NCBI GenBank assembly: GCA_022340215.1
Contig: JAJDOJ010000224.1
Location: forward strand, 1-35,489
Length of the DNA stretch: 35,489 nt
From: Gammaproteobacteria bacterium
GTDB taxonomy: Bacteria; Pseudomonadota; Gammaproteobacteria; JAJDOJ01
Reading direction: 5' to 3'
Shown one piece after another: positions 16,714 to 27,027 of this stretch; the stretch's first letter is position 1; every line of letters starts with the position of its first letter. Made by a program: the position numbers and the translations under genes. The notes beneath the pieces are model-generated. The model did not search any database, was not told the origin of the DNA, and saw only the letters and a program-made list of their open reading frames with translations.

Positions 16714-17700
16714 ATGCGGCCGGGCGCCAGAACGGGACTGGTTCTGCTCGTGGCGGGCGCCATCGGGATCTGCCTGATTCGTATTCTCATCGACCGGGAT
16801 CCGACCGGGGTCATCGGGCTCGCCCTGCCGGCACCGGAGTACGCGCGTTATCGCTGGGTATCGGCGCTCAATGCCGCGATCGCTGGCGTCGCGCTGTCCG
16901 TTTCCGGCTTGCTGCTGCAGGCCCTGCTGAGGAACCCCCTGGCATCGCCTTACATCCTGGGGGTATCCAGCGGTGCGGGGCTCGGTGTCATGGGGGCCTT
17001 CTACGCGGCCTACGCAACCGGCGCGGGCGACCCCGGCGTCGCGGGCAGCGCGGTGCCCGCCGCAGCCGGCGGGCTGATCACCCTGGGTGTCGTCTATGCG
17101 TTGAGCCAGCGGCGAGGCTGGCTTGATCCCGTGTCGCTGATCCTGATCGGCGTGGTCATGTCCACGATCTGCGCCGCCGGAATCATGTTCCTTCAGCACC
17201 TCGTCCCCACGGGACTGCGTGGGGAGTTCACCACCTGGCTGATGGGGTACATTCCCGAGGACACACCGACCGGTTCGATCACCCTGGCCGGTGCGGCGAC
17301 CCTGTTCGGGCTGGGGCTTGCATTCTCGATGGGGCGCGCACTGGACATCGTCAGCCTGGGTGATGACGAGGTGCGTGGCGTGGGACTCTCGCTCGGGCCG
17401 ACACGACTGCTCCTGTTCACACTGGCAGGAGTGCTGGCGGCGATTGCCGTGACCCTGGTAGGCCCCATCGGGTTCGTCGGCCTGATCGCCCCCCATGCCG
17501 CACGCCTGGTCCTCGGACCCGCACATCGAGCGCTGGTGCCCGGCGCAGCACTGTGCGGCGTCATCCTGCTTGTCGGGGCCGATGCCGCGAGACAGGCCAT
17601 CGATCTGGGCGCCGGGCGCATGCCGCCCGGGGTCTTCACCGCATTGATCGGCGGGCCGCTGTTCATCTGGGTGCTGCTGTCGCAGCGGAATCTTCATTGA
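16714..17700 (+). CDS. FecCD/BtuC-family ABC permease
   Basis: The 328-residue polytopic inner-membrane permease belongs to the B12/iron-chelate (FecCD) family. Hallmarks are ARYRWVSALNAAIAGVALSVSGLLLQALLRNPLASPYILGVSSGAG near the N-terminus (residues about 44-90, split by helices), TTWLMGYIP, the coupling-helix region LGDDEVRGVGLSLG, and the GPIGFVGLIAPHAARLVLG motif near residues 250-268. A homodimer would form the translocation channel with the ATPase encoded next. It starts 10 bases after the binding-protein gene and ends about 24 bases before the ATPase start, forming one operon. Length and topology are normal for the family. Confidence 0.93.
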   Translation: MRPGARTGLVLLVAGAIGICLIRILIDRDPTGVIGLALPAPEYARYRWVSALNAAIAGVALSVSGLLLQALLRNPLASPYILGVSSGAGLGVMGAFYAAYATGAGDPGVAGSAVPAAAGGLITLGVVYALSQRRGWLDPVSLILIGVVMSTICAAGIMFLQHLVPTGLRGEFTTWLMGYIPEDTPTGSITLAGAATLFGLGLAFSMGRALDIVSLGDDEVRGVGLSLGPTRLLLFTLAGVLAAIAVTLVGPIGFVGLIAPHAARLVLGPAHRALVPGAALCGVILLVGADAARQAIDLGAGRMPPGVFTALIGGPLFIWVLLSQRNLH

Positions 17701-17724
17701 CCCCCGCTAGTGCCGGAGCGAACC

Positions 17725-18525
17725 ATGACCGTCGTCATTCAGAATCTTCAGGCTGGCTACCGGGACCGGACCGTCCTGCGGGGTATCCACACGAGCGCCC
17801 GGCCCGGACGGATCACGGTGATCATCGGCCCCAATGCCGCGGGCAAGTCAACACTGCTGCGCTGTATCCTGGGCTCGCTGCGGCCTCGTCAGGGCCGCGT
17901 CCTCGTCGACGGGGAACCCTCGCACCGGATTCCTGCGAGACATTTGGCGAGCCGGATCGCATGGGTGTCTCAGCGACCACGGGTTTCCGCACCGTTCACG
18001 GTTCGGGAGATCGTTACACTGGGTCGATATGCCCTGGCGCCCGCCCCCGGTCGCGTCGAGGAGGCGATCGAGCAGCTCTCCCTCCGGGACATCTCCGATC
18101 GCGCCTGGCAGGAGCTCTCCATCGGGCAACAGCAGCGCGTGGCGCTTGCCCGGTCGCTTGCGCAGATCTCTCCGGACGGACATCTTCTGCTGGATGAGCC
18201 GACCTCCGCCATGGACCTGGGCCATGTCCGCCAGGCGCTGTCGTTGATGCGGCGCATCGCGGACGCCGGCGCGTCAGTGATATGCGCAACCCACGATCTC
18301 CCACTCGCCGCGGGCTTCGCAGACGCGGTGTGGGTGCTGGACGACGGCAGACTGGTCGACAACGGTCCGGTCGACGAGGCGATGTCGCCTGATCGTCTGG
18401 AGTCGGTCTTCGGTGTCCCCTTCGCCTGGATCAACGGCCCGGACGGCCAACGTCACCTGATCTCCTCGGTCGTTGACCTCGGCCTTCAAAGTACGCGAGC
18501 CAGGGTTAATCAGGGTACGGAATGA
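17725..18525 (+). CDS. ABC transporter ATP-binding protein (BtuD/FhuC-like)
   Basis: The 266-residue cytoplasmic ATPase completes the import system. It shows Walker A GPNAAGKST, Q-loop WVSQRP, signature LSIGQQQR, Walker B LLLDEPTSAMD and the switch histidine in ATHDLPLA, all in normal order and spacing. ATG 17725 is preferred to the in-frame GTG at 17710 because GGAG precedes it by about 8 bases. The protein ends with a 20-residue tail beyond the usual core. The next downstream sequence is a MITE fragment and gene remnants, so the operon ends here. Ligand specificity is not determined by this subunit. Confidence 0.93.
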   Translation: MTVVIQNLQAGYRDRTVLRGIHTSARPGRITVIIGPNAAGKSTLLRCILGSLRPRQGRVLVDGEPSHRIPARHLASRIAWVSQRPRVSAPFTVREIVTLGRYALAPAPGRVEEAIEQLSLRDISDRAWQELSIGQQQRVALARSLAQISPDGHLLLDEPTSAMDLGHVRQALSLMRRIADAGASVICATHDLPLAAGFADAVWVLDDGRLVDNGPVDEAMSPDRLESVFGVPFAWINGPDGQRHLISSVVDLGLQSTRARVNQGTE

Positions 18526-18619
18526 ATCTTCAGACGCAGTTCTGTGACAATCGAATGGCCCGGCAGTATTTACATTGAAGTTCGCGTTCGGCATCCTTAA
18601 ACGCCGCCTGTGACACGCC

Positions 18620-18647
18620 TTAGGCGATTGCCGGAAAATGACATACC

Positions 18648-18648
<1 letters not shown>
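18620..18648 (+). mobile_element. MITE family 1, left-end fragment E
   Basis: TTA at 18620-18622 is followed by GGCGATTGCCGGAAAATGAC, the left terminus of the element (compare the right-hand end of the 20378-20534 copy read in reverse). Similarity ends near 18648, exactly where recognisable nqrA coding sequence begins. The rest of the element and the first part of nqrA are both missing, as expected from a deletion that ran from inside the element into the gene. Confidence 0.75.
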
Positions 18649-18901
<253 letters not shown>

Positions 18902-18902
<1 letters not shown>

Positions 18903-19119
18903 TGCGGGGATTACGAGAGTTTCTCGACAGGGTCGAACCGTCGTTCTCCCGGGGCGGAAGATTCGAGCGGTTGGCGCCCTGTACGAGGCATTCGACACCT
19001 TCATCTACACCCCCGGAGACGTGACCCGCGGCGCGCCTCACGTCAGGGACGCCATCGACCCGAAGCGGGTCATGATCACCGTGCCGGAGAACATTCTGCT
19101 TGACGATTTTGGCGGATAA
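18902..19119 (+). pseudogene. nqrB start fused by deletion to nqrF end
   Basis: From ATG 18902 the sequence reads [19 protein letters not shown], then after a small frameshift [19 protein letters not shown] and [15 protein letters not shown], the conserved start of NqrB just before its first membrane helix. Without a gap it continues [11 protein letters not shown]-stop (about 19084-19119), which is the characteristic C-terminus of NqrF. Everything between has been removed: most of nqrB, all of nqrC, nqrD and nqrE, and nearly all of nqrF. No functional product is expected. Confidence 0.82.
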
Positions 19120-19210
19120 GGGAAGGCCGTCGCCGGAATGCGGGGTCGGCGTCTGCGCGAAAGCGGGGATCAAACCTCGGGCTGGGCGTTCGCAGTTTGG
19201 AATCCGGGCT

Positions 19211-20257
19211 GTGTTGAAACGACTGACTCTGGGTGGCGCGGCACTGATCGTGGTTGCGTTGGTGCTTGCTACGGGCTGCGATCGTGCAGGAGACCAACGA
19301 CAGCAGACGGATCTGCATGGACTGACAATGGGCACCACGTGGTCGGTCAAGGTCGTCGGACCGCTCGGACCAGATGGCGGGGCCCTCGGGCAGCGAATTC
19401 AGGAGACGCTCGACGAACTGGAGTCACGGATGTCCACCTACCGCGATGACTCGGAACTCTCGATCCTGAACCGCAGCGACGAATCGGGCTGGATCCCGGT
19501 ATCGCGTGAGTTGTACGAGGTTCTCGTCTCGGCCTGGGAGATCAGCGAGGCAAGCGACGGCGCGTTTGATGCGACCGTCGGACCGCTCGTTGACTTGTGG
19601 GGTTTCGGCCCGACCGAGGGCGCTCGCCGCGTACCCCCGGATGAGGACATTGCAGCGACCAGGAAGCGGGTGGGATTCACGCGGTTGCGAATCCGTGGGG
19701 ATCCGCCCTCTGTTCGCAAGGACGTGCCGGATCTGTCCGTAGACCTCTCTGCGATCGCAAAAGGCTACGCGGTGGATCGGGTCGCGGCCGTGCTAGACAG
19801 CGAGGGGTTCGGCGACTACCTCGTCGAGATCGGGGGGGAGCTTCGCGGCAGGGGCACAAACCGCACGGGGGTGCCCTGGCGGATCGCTATCGAGAAACCG
19901 GACCCGGGCGCCCGTGAGGTCTACGCAATCATAGCCCTGGACAATGCGAGTGTGGCGACGTCAGGGGGCTACCGGAATTTCTTCGATGCGGATGACGGGC
20001 AGATCTATAGCCACACGATCGATCCGGATACGGGACGTCCCGTGACCCATGACCTTGCCTCGGTGACCGTCGTCGGAGCTTCGGCGATGCGGGCCGACGC
20101 CAATGCCACGGCCCTGATGGTGCTCGGACCGGACTCGGGCTATGCCTATGCGGTGAGGGAGGGCGTCGCGGCATTCTTCGTGATCAAACAGGAGGGCGGT
20201 TACCGAGACCTCGCGACCCCCGGGTTTGCACCTTACCTTGCGACGCCGGATACTTAA
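19211..20257 (+). CDS. apbE: FAD:protein FMN transferase ApbE
   Basis: This periplasmic lipoprotein flavinyltransferase covalently attaches FMN to threonine residues of NqrB/NqrC and RnfG/RnfD-type proteins. The protein has a lipoprotein signal (LTLGGAALIVVALVLATGC) and the ApbE signatures MGTTWSVKV, STYRDDSELSILNRS, DLSAIAKGYAVDRVA, SVATSGGYRNFF and YSHTIDPDTGRPV. The metal-binding MRADANATALMVLG region is also present. It appears intact although the NQR genes before it are destroyed. GTG 19211 gives a clean lipoprotein signal; an open frame extends back to 19100 over the nqrF remnant and is less likely. Its substrate may now be an Rnf complex or another flavoprotein encoded elsewhere; that is inference. 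Confidence 0.9.
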   Translation: MLKRLTLGGAALIVVALVLATGCDRAGDQRQQTDLHGLTMGTTWSVKVVGPLGPDGGALGQRIQETLDELESRMSTYRDDSELSILNRSDESGWIPVSRELYEVLVSAWEISEASDGAFDATVGPLVDLWGFGPTEGARRVPPDEDIAATRKRVGFTRLRIRGDPPSVRKDVPDLSVDLSAIAKGYAVDRVAAVLDSEGFGDYLVEIGGELRGRGTNRTGVPWRIAIEKPDPGAREVYAIIALDNASVATSGGYRNFFDADDGQIYSHTIDPDTGRPVTHDLASVTVVGASAMRADANATALMVLGPDSGYAYAVREGVAAFFVIKQEGGYRDLATPGFAPYLATPDT

Positions 20258-20307
20258 GCAAAGCACGTCGGGGACCTCCAGATGCGGGCGCACTGAGAAA
20301 TCGAGAC

Positions 20308-20377
20308 GTGGCCGAATTCGTGATTGCTTTTCTGATGTTCTTTGCCGCGCTGCTGGCCATGGCCGTCGGGGTCCTTA
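20308..20377 (+). pseudogene. nqrM: nqrM remnant, cut off at the MITE
   Basis: From GTG 20308 the sequence encodes MAEFVIAFLMFFAALLAMAV-GV, matching the N-terminal membrane helix of NqrM, the small Cys-rich NQR maturation factor normally encoded just after apbE. Coding similarity stops at the MITE at 20375. The part carrying the four cysteines is absent on both sides of the element. The identification relies on position after apbE as well as on a short hydrophobic match. Confidence 0.65.
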
Positions 20378-20537
20378 GGCGATTTCTGTCAAATGACATA
20401 CCATCCTGCTTGTCTTTTCGTTCGTCCTCTGTGTTGCGACAACCGTTGCATAGTTCGACTATGCGCCTGTTGTCGCGCCTTGATGACGAACGAAAATCCG
20501 GCGCAATCTGGTATGCCATTCTCCGGCAATCGCCTTA
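20375..20537 (-). mobile_element. MITE family 1, complete copy D with TTA flanks
   Basis: This is the best-preserved copy: 157 bases from GGCGATTTCTGTC at 20378 to CCGGCAATCGCC ending at 20534, flanked by TTA on both sides (20375-20377 and 20535-20537). The termini are imperfect inverted repeats of about 28 bases (GGCGATT then a variable part, then CATACCA). The centre forms a perfect GCATAGT/ACTATGC hairpin inside CGACAAC/GTTGTCG and GTTCGTC/GACGAAC arms, so the whole element can fold. It carries no gene and needs a transposase supplied in trans. It separates nqrM and tlpA-like fragments that both lack their 3' ends. Confidence 0.9.
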
Positions 20538-20553
20538 AGCCGCTCTCGCGGAC

Positions 20554-20856
20554 TCAGAACCTGACACCCGGCGTTTCGATCGGCAGCATCTCGATGCCCC
20601 GCGCCTTGAGAACTTTCCAGGCGCGCTGCATGGAGGGCATCTCGTCTCGGCACGGTGGACACCAGGTCGCCCAGAAGTTCAGGATGACGACCTTGCCGCG
20701 ATAGTCGCTCAGGCGATGGAATTCGCCTTCGGTATCCTCGAGTCTGAAGTCCGGCGCGGGCGGACGGTCCTTGACCTCGTAGAGCGGCCGCCCGCGCAGG
20801 TCGTCTTCCGCGGGACACAACCCGGGAAACTGTAACGCCAGTCCCAGGATCAGCAT
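20554..20856 (-). pseudogene. TlpA-like thioredoxin-fold protein, C-terminus lost
   Basis: ATG 20856, with GAGG about 9 bases upstream, opens a signal peptide (LILGLALQFPGLCPA) and then a TlpA/ResA-like redoxin domain: PAPDFRLEDTEGEFHRLSDY, GKVVILNFWATWCPPCRDEM with a CPPC active site. After KARGIEMLPIE the frame ends in TPGVRF-stop at about residue 100. The second half of the thioredoxin fold, including the cis-Pro loop, is missing. The break lies about 17 bases from the MITE at 20375-20537, the same point where nqrM is truncated from the other side. Periplasmic thiol-disulfide exchange was the likely former role. Confidence 0.72.
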
Positions 20857-20867
20857 CGCCGCGCACC

Positions 20868-21259
20868 TCACAGTTCGGCCTCGCGCGCCACGTCTCGTCC
20901 CACTGCTCCTTGAGCAACATGGGTTCACGTTCACCGTCGACGATGACCTGCCACTGCGTCAGATCGTATTCGATCACCGATCCGGTCGCGGCCGGGTTCC
21001 TGACATCAGGTCTTGAAGACGCAGCGGAGAGGACCTCGTTGAAATTCGTGACGTAGTACTTCTGCAGGCGGATCTTCTCCGCTTCGATGTCGAGGTAATC
21101 GTTCAGGAGTTCCGACAGCGGTCCGGCAGGTAGGTTCGAACGGGGCATATCGGTAACCCAGGTGATATACTCCGGAGCCTTTCGGACCCGATCTCGCACC
21201 AGGTAGACCCGCGGTATCCGGGGGTGAACCGGTTCCGCGGTGTCGGCGAACGCAATCAT
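20868..21259 (-). pseudogene. Unrecognised gene, probably frameshifted, upstream of tlpA-like fragment
   Basis: One minus-strand frame from about 21259 reads convincingly coding-like sequence (YLVRDRVRKAPEYITWVTDM, LSELLNDYLDIEAEKIRLQK, GSVIEYDLTQWQVIVDGERE), then around 20890-20900 it runs into the tlpA-like gene in the wrong frame. In a neighbouring frame the text becomes VAREAEL-stop with TGA at 20868-20870, placed normally before the tlpA-like start. This suggests a one- or two-base frameshift. I do not recognise the family. The 5' end lies within 21 bases of the tal-pgi start on the other strand, so its own promoter has little room and the gene may also be truncated there. Confidence 0.4.
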
Positions 21260-21279
21260 CCCAATGAGGGAGTCGTCGC

Positions 21280-24141
21280 ATGAACCCACTTCAGGCCCTG
21301 CACGCACAGGGGCAGTCCATCTGGCTCGACTACATCCGGCGCAAGCTGTTGACCGGTGGCGAACTGTCGCGCCTGATCGACGAGGACAGCGTGACGGGTA
21401 TGACCTCGAACCCGGCTATCTTCCAGAAGGCCATCACCGGCAGCACCGACTACAGCGAGGCGATCGCCGCACTGGCGCGGGACGAATCCCTCGATGCGAA
21501 GACACTGTTCGAGCGACTGGCTATCGAGGACATCCGGATGGCCGCCGACGCTTTGCGGGGCGTGTACGAGAAGACCTCGGGTCGCGATGGGTTCGTCAGC
21601 ATGGAAGTCTCGCCGCGTCTTGCGAACGATACCGACGCCACCTGCGTCGAAGCCCGTCGGCTCTGGAACGCGGTCGGGCGTCCCAACCTGATGATCAAGG
21701 TCCCCGCGACCCATGAGGGGTTGCCGGCCATCGAGACCCTTATCGGCGAGGGCATCAACGTCAACGCCACGCTCCTGTTCTCCGTGGAAATGTACCGCCA
21801 GGTGGCGGAGCGTTACCTGCGAGGCCTCGAGGCGCTGGTCGCCAACGGCGGCGACCCCGCGCGGGTCTCCAGTGTGGCGAGTTTCTTCGTTTCACGCGTG
21901 GATACTGCCGTAGACAACGCCATTGCCGAGCGGCATTCCGGCAGTTCGGGGGCCGGTGGGGCGTCAGGATTGCGGGCCCCGCTCGGACGCATCGCCATCG
22001 CCAACGCAAAGATCGCCTACCGCGACAGCAGGAGGATCTTCTCCGGCAATCAATGGCGCATACTTGAATCGCAGGGCGCCGGAGCGCAGCGACTGCTCTG
22101 GGCGAGCACCGGCGTGAAGAACCCCGCCTATCGCGATGTCGTCTACGTCGAGGAACTGATCGGTCCCGATACGGTCAACACAATGCCACCGGCAACGCTG
22201 GACGCGTTTCGAGACCACGGCGAGGTCCGCGTTACGCTCGAGGAAGACGTCGAACAAGCGCAGGCCGACGTCGACTCACTGGAGACCTTCGGCATAGATC
22301 TGGGCGCTATCACCGACACACTGCTCGAAGACGGGGTCCGGTTGTTCGTCGAGGCCTTCGACAAGCTGCTCGCCGCGGTCGACGCGGCGCGCAGGGACGC
22401 ACTCAAGCCTCGAATCGACAGGCAGGTCTGCCAGCTTCCCGCGGAACTCGAATCCGACCTCGAACGGGCTTTTGACGGCTGGGACGAAGAGCAGAAGATT
22501 TGTCGTCTATGGCGGCGCGACGCCTGGCTCTGGACGGGAAACGACGAAGCACGCTGGATGGACTGGCTTGACATCACCAGCGAGCAGATCCACCACCTCG
22601 GCGATCTGCGCAGGCTCCGCCACATGGCGGAGGGAAAGTACTTCACCCATGCGGTGCTCCTGGGGATGGGTGGTTCGAGCCTCGCGCCCGAGACATTCGC
22701 CAGGACCTTCGGTCCGGCGCCCGACCACCCGGAGCTGCTCATCGTCGACAGCACCGACCCCGCGCAGATCCGTACCGTGGAAAGCGGCATCGATATCGCG
22801 CGCACCGTATTCATCGTCTCAAGCAAATCCGGCAGTACACTAGAACCCAATATCCTATACGCCTACTTCATGGCGCGCGCTATCGAGGCCCTCGGTGAGA
22901 AGCAGGCGCCGAATCATTTCTATGCGATCACCGATCCGGGTTCCAGTCTCGAAGCGGTCGCCCGCGAGAAAGGGTTCCGCAAGACCTTTCACGGCAAGCC
23001 AGGCATCGGCGGGCGTTACTCCGCCCTGTCGAATTTCGGCATGGTGCCGGCCGCCCTGATAGGTATGGACGTCACCAAGTTGCTCGACGATACGGAGGAG
23101 ATGGTCGAAGCCTGCGCGGGATGCGTTTCCAGGCATGATAATCCTTGTCTCCAGCTCGGACTGATCATGGGCCTGTCTGCCCGACGCGGCAGGGACAAGC
23201 TCACCATCATCGCCTCGCCTGGTGTGGCCGCTTTCGGGGCCTGGCTGGAGCAACTGGTGGCGGAATCCACGGGCAAGCAGGGCAAGGGCCTGATCCCCGT
23301 CGATACCGAGTCGCTGGCCGCGCCATCGGCCTACGGTGAGGATCGTCTGTTCGCCTACCTGCGACTGGACGACGGTCCGGACTCCAAGCAGGATGCAGCC
23401 GTCGACGCCCTCGCCCGAGCCGGACACCCGGTCGTTCGGATCCACATCGGAAACCGGCACGAAATGGGACAGGAAATATTTCGCTGGGAGATCGCCACCG
23501 CCGTTGCAGGTTCGGTCCTGGGGATCAACCCTTTCGATCAGCCGGACGTGGAAGCCAGCAAGATCGAGACCAGAAAACTGACCGAGGCCTATGCACGAAG
23601 CGGAAGCCTGCCCGAACAGGAACCGATCGCCAAAAGCGACGGTATATTTCTGTATACCGATGCAACCAATGCCGAAGCGCTCGCAAACGCGGCCGGCGGT
23701 GACGATTCACCCGATGCCCTGCTCGCCGCGCATCTCGCTCGGATCGGCACGGGCGACTACTTTGCCCTGCTCGCCTATATGAACCGCCTCGACGAGATCC
23801 ACGAACGCGAGCTTCAGGCTATCCGTCATTCCGTCAGGGAGCGTACCCGGGCGGCCACCTGCCTGGGATACGGCCCCAGATTCTTGCATTCCACGGGGCA
23901 GGCCCACAAGGGCGGGCCCAACAGCGGGGTCTTCCTGCAGCTCACCTGCGATGACGCGGAGGACCTTCCGGTGCCCGGCTACGCGTACGGATTCGGTGTC
24001 GTCAAGGCAGCTCAGGCCCGGGGCGACTTCGAGGTCCTCGCCGAGAGGGGTCGCAGGTTGCTGCGTATTCATCTGCCCGCCGATACCCATCGGGGGCTCA
24101 CGCAACTCCGGGCCATGGTCGAACGGGCCCTGTCCGCCTAG
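21280..24141 (+). CDS. Bifunctional transaldolase / glucose-6-phosphate isomerase
   Basis: The 953-residue cytoplasmic fusion enzyme joins two functions. Residues about 1-370 are transaldolase (DYIRRKLLTGGELSRLI, TSNPAIFQKAI, IKVPATHEGLPAIE with the Schiff-base Lys140, NATLLFS, SVASFFVSRVDT). It exchanges three-carbon units between sedoheptulose-7-P and glyceraldehyde-3-P. Residues about 400-953 are a phosphoglucose isomerase (GMGGSSLAPE, SSKSGSTLEPN, GGRYSALSNFGMVPAAL, GQAHKGGPNSG with Lys877). The fusion is known in several bacteria as Tal-Pgi. GAGGGAG about 7 bases before ATG 21280 supports the start. It is followed by gnd, zwf and pgl, so the block covers the non-oxidative/oxidative pentose phosphate junction. 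The 160-base gap before gnd is AT-rich and probably holds a second promoter. Confidence 0.95.
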   Translation: MNPLQALHAQGQSIWLDYIRRKLLTGGELSRLIDEDSVTGMTSNPAIFQKAITGSTDYSEAIAALARDESLDAKTLFERLAIEDIRMAADALRGVYEKTSGRDGFVSMEVSPRLANDTDATCVEARRLWNAVGRPNLMIKVPATHEGLPAIETLIGEGINVNATLLFSVEMYRQVAERYLRGLEALVANGGDPARVSSVASFFVSRVDTAVDNAIAERHSGSSGAGGASGLRAPLGRIAIANAKIAYRDSRRIFSGNQWRILESQGAGAQRLLWASTGVKNPAYRDVVYVEELIGPDTVNTMPPATLDAFRDHGEVRVTLEEDVEQAQADVDSLETFGIDLGAITDTLLEDGVRLFVEAFDKLLAAVDAARRDALKPRIDRQVCQLPAELESDLERAFDGWDEEQKICRLWRRDAWLWTGNDEARWMDWLDITSEQIHHLGDLRRLRHMAEGKYFTHAVLLGMGGSSLAPETFARTFGPAPDHPELLIVDSTDPAQIRTVESGIDIARTVFIVSSKSGSTLEPNILYAYFMARAIEALGEKQAPNHFYAITDPGSSLEAVAREKGFRKTFHGKPGIGGRYSALSNFGMVPAALIGMDVTKLLDDTEEMVEACAGCVSRHDNPCLQLGLIMGLSARRGRDKLTIIASPGVAAFGAWLEQLVAESTGKQGKGLIPVDTESLAAPSAYGEDRLFAYLRLDDGPDSKQDAAVDALARAGHPVVRIHIGNRHEMGQEIFRWEIATAVAGSVLGINPFDQPDVEASKIETRKLTEAYARSGSLPEQEPIAKSDGIFLYTDATNAEALANAAGGDDSPDALLAAHLARIGTGDYFALLAYMNRLDEIHERELQAIRHSVRERTRAATCLGYGPRFLHSTGQAHKGGPNSGVFLQLTCDDAEDLPVPGYAYGFGVVKAAQARGDFEVLAERGRRLLRIHLPADTHRGLTQLRAMVERALSA

Positions 24142-24237
24142 CCCGCGTTTCGGCCTGGACGCATTGCGGTACGAGGCGAGGCATAGCGAGCGATCCTGTC
24201 CAGAACATCAAGTAATAATAGAATTACAAACAATAAG

Positions 24238-24266
24238 TTGTATGGTATTTTTCAGATTTATATAGA
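24238..24266 (+). promoter_or_regulatory. Candidate promoter for gnd-zwf
   Basis: TTGTAT (24238-24243) and TATAGA (24261-24266) are spaced 17 bases apart in an AT-rich island between tal-pgi and gnd, ending 40 bases before the gnd start. The pattern fits sigma-70 but is not perfect, and no experimental support exists. Confidence 0.4.
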
Positions 24267-24305
24267 GGTATCGGAAGACGCCAACAGCTCACGGGAGGCA
24301 ACGCT

Positions 24306-25315
24306 ATGCAGCTTGGAATGATCGGTCTCGGGCGTATGGGGGCCAATATGGTGAAGCGGCTGATGACAGCGGGACACGACTGCGTGGTGTACGACACGAA
24401 CGCCGATGCCGTCGCGTCCCTGGAGCAGACGGGCGCCAGTGGTGCGCGCGACCTGGACGATTTCGTCGCCCGTCTTGAACCGCCTCGTGCGGTCTGGCTG
24501 ATGGTGCCTGCCGCCGTGGTGGACAGATCGATCGACGACCTGGTCGGCCGCCTGTCCGCCGCCGACATCATCATCGACGGCGGAAACAGCTACTACAAGG
24601 ACGACATTGCACTCGCCGCGCGACTTCGGAAACGCGGAATTCACTATATCGACTGTGGTACGAGTGGCGGTGTCTGGGGGCTAGAACGCGGCTACTGCCT
24701 GATGATCGGGGGAGAATCCGGGCCGGTAAAGCACCTCGATCCGATCTTTTCCGCGCTGGCCCCGGGAACCGGTGACATCGAGCGAACACAGGGGCGCGAA
24801 GGGGATGCGAGCACGTCCGAACACGGTTACCTGCATTGCGGGCCCTCCGGCGCGGGCCATTTCGTCAAGATGGTCCACAACGGGATCGAGTACGGCATCA
24901 TGGCCGCCTATGCCGAAGGCCTGAACATACTTCGACACGCCAATGTCGGCAAGACCTCACACGAGGTGGACGCCGAAACCACGCCTTTGCGAGAACCCGA
25001 GGCGTTTCAATACGACATTGATCTCTCGGAAGTCACGGAGGTGTGGCGTCGCGGCAGCGTGATCGCCTCCTGGTTACTCGATCTGACCGCCGGCGCACTT
25101 CATGGCGACAGGGACCTGACAGGCTATTCCGGCCGGGTCTCGGATTCCGGCGAGGGGCGCTGGACCTGTCTGGCGGCGATCGAATCGGGCACCCCCGCAC
25201 ACGTCCTGACCGCAGCGCTCTATGATCGGTTCGAGTCTCGGGGCGAGGGCGATTTCGCGAACAAGGTCCTCTCCGCCATGCGGCATCAGTTTGGCGGCCA
25301 CGTCGAGAAGGCCAG

Positions 25316-25319
<4 letters not shown>
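24306..25319 (+). CDS. gnd: 6-phosphogluconate dehydrogenase, short form
   Basis: The 337-residue enzyme oxidatively decarboxylates 6-phosphogluconate to ribulose-5-phosphate. The Rossmann motif [16 protein letters not shown] opens the protein. Substrate and catalytic motifs are [30 protein letters not shown] and [24 protein letters not shown], the last with the catalytic Lys and Asn. The length identifies the short (about 300-340) group, typically tetrameric and often NAD+-preferring, rather than the long E. coli Gnd; cofactor preference is inferred only from group. GGGAGG about 7 bases upstream supports ATG 24306. Its stop codon overlaps the zwf start by four bases (ATGA), indicating translational coupling. 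Confidence 0.94.
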
Positions 25320-26862
<1,543 letters not shown>

Positions 26863-26866
<4 letters not shown>

Positions 26867-27027
26867 ACTCTGTTGACATTTGTCTGGGCGAGTGGATTTT
26901 CGAGAGATTTTTCCTGACAAGGCGGATTCGATGCGCAATGCCGACCCATTGCAAGTCGAATCCAACGCCGTCAGGGCGGAAAAGATCCGTAAAGTCGCCG
27001 TCCGCGATGAATGTCAACAGAGCCTAG
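26863..27027. mobile_element. MITE with CTAG flanks, probably IS5-type
   Basis: The 157-base element (26867-27023) has terminal inverted repeats (ACTCTGTTGACATT against GCTCTGTTGACATT, 13 of 14) and is flanked by CTAG on both sides (26863-26866 and 27024-27027). Four-base CTAR/YTAR target duplications are typical of the IS5 subgroup, so mobilisation by such a transposase is likely; this is inference. Inside, CCTGAC at 26913 pairs with GTCAGG at 26970, and GGATTCG and GCAATG pair within, forming a long hairpin. No gene. Confidence 0.85.

Noticed and set aside
16558-17697. Large minus-strand open frame opposite the permease
   Set aside because: It is a shadow of the FecCD permease gene, with charged low-complexity translation and no recognisable domain.
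18514-18617. Further nqrA sequence upstream of the MITE fragment
   Set aside because: None of the three plus-strand frames shows NqrA-like residues before 18648.
20459-20850. Minus-strand continuation of the 21259 frame through the tlpA-like gene
   Set aside because: The sequence becomes Arg/Ala-rich nonsense here, while the tlpA-like frame has a clear CPPC motif and signal peptide.
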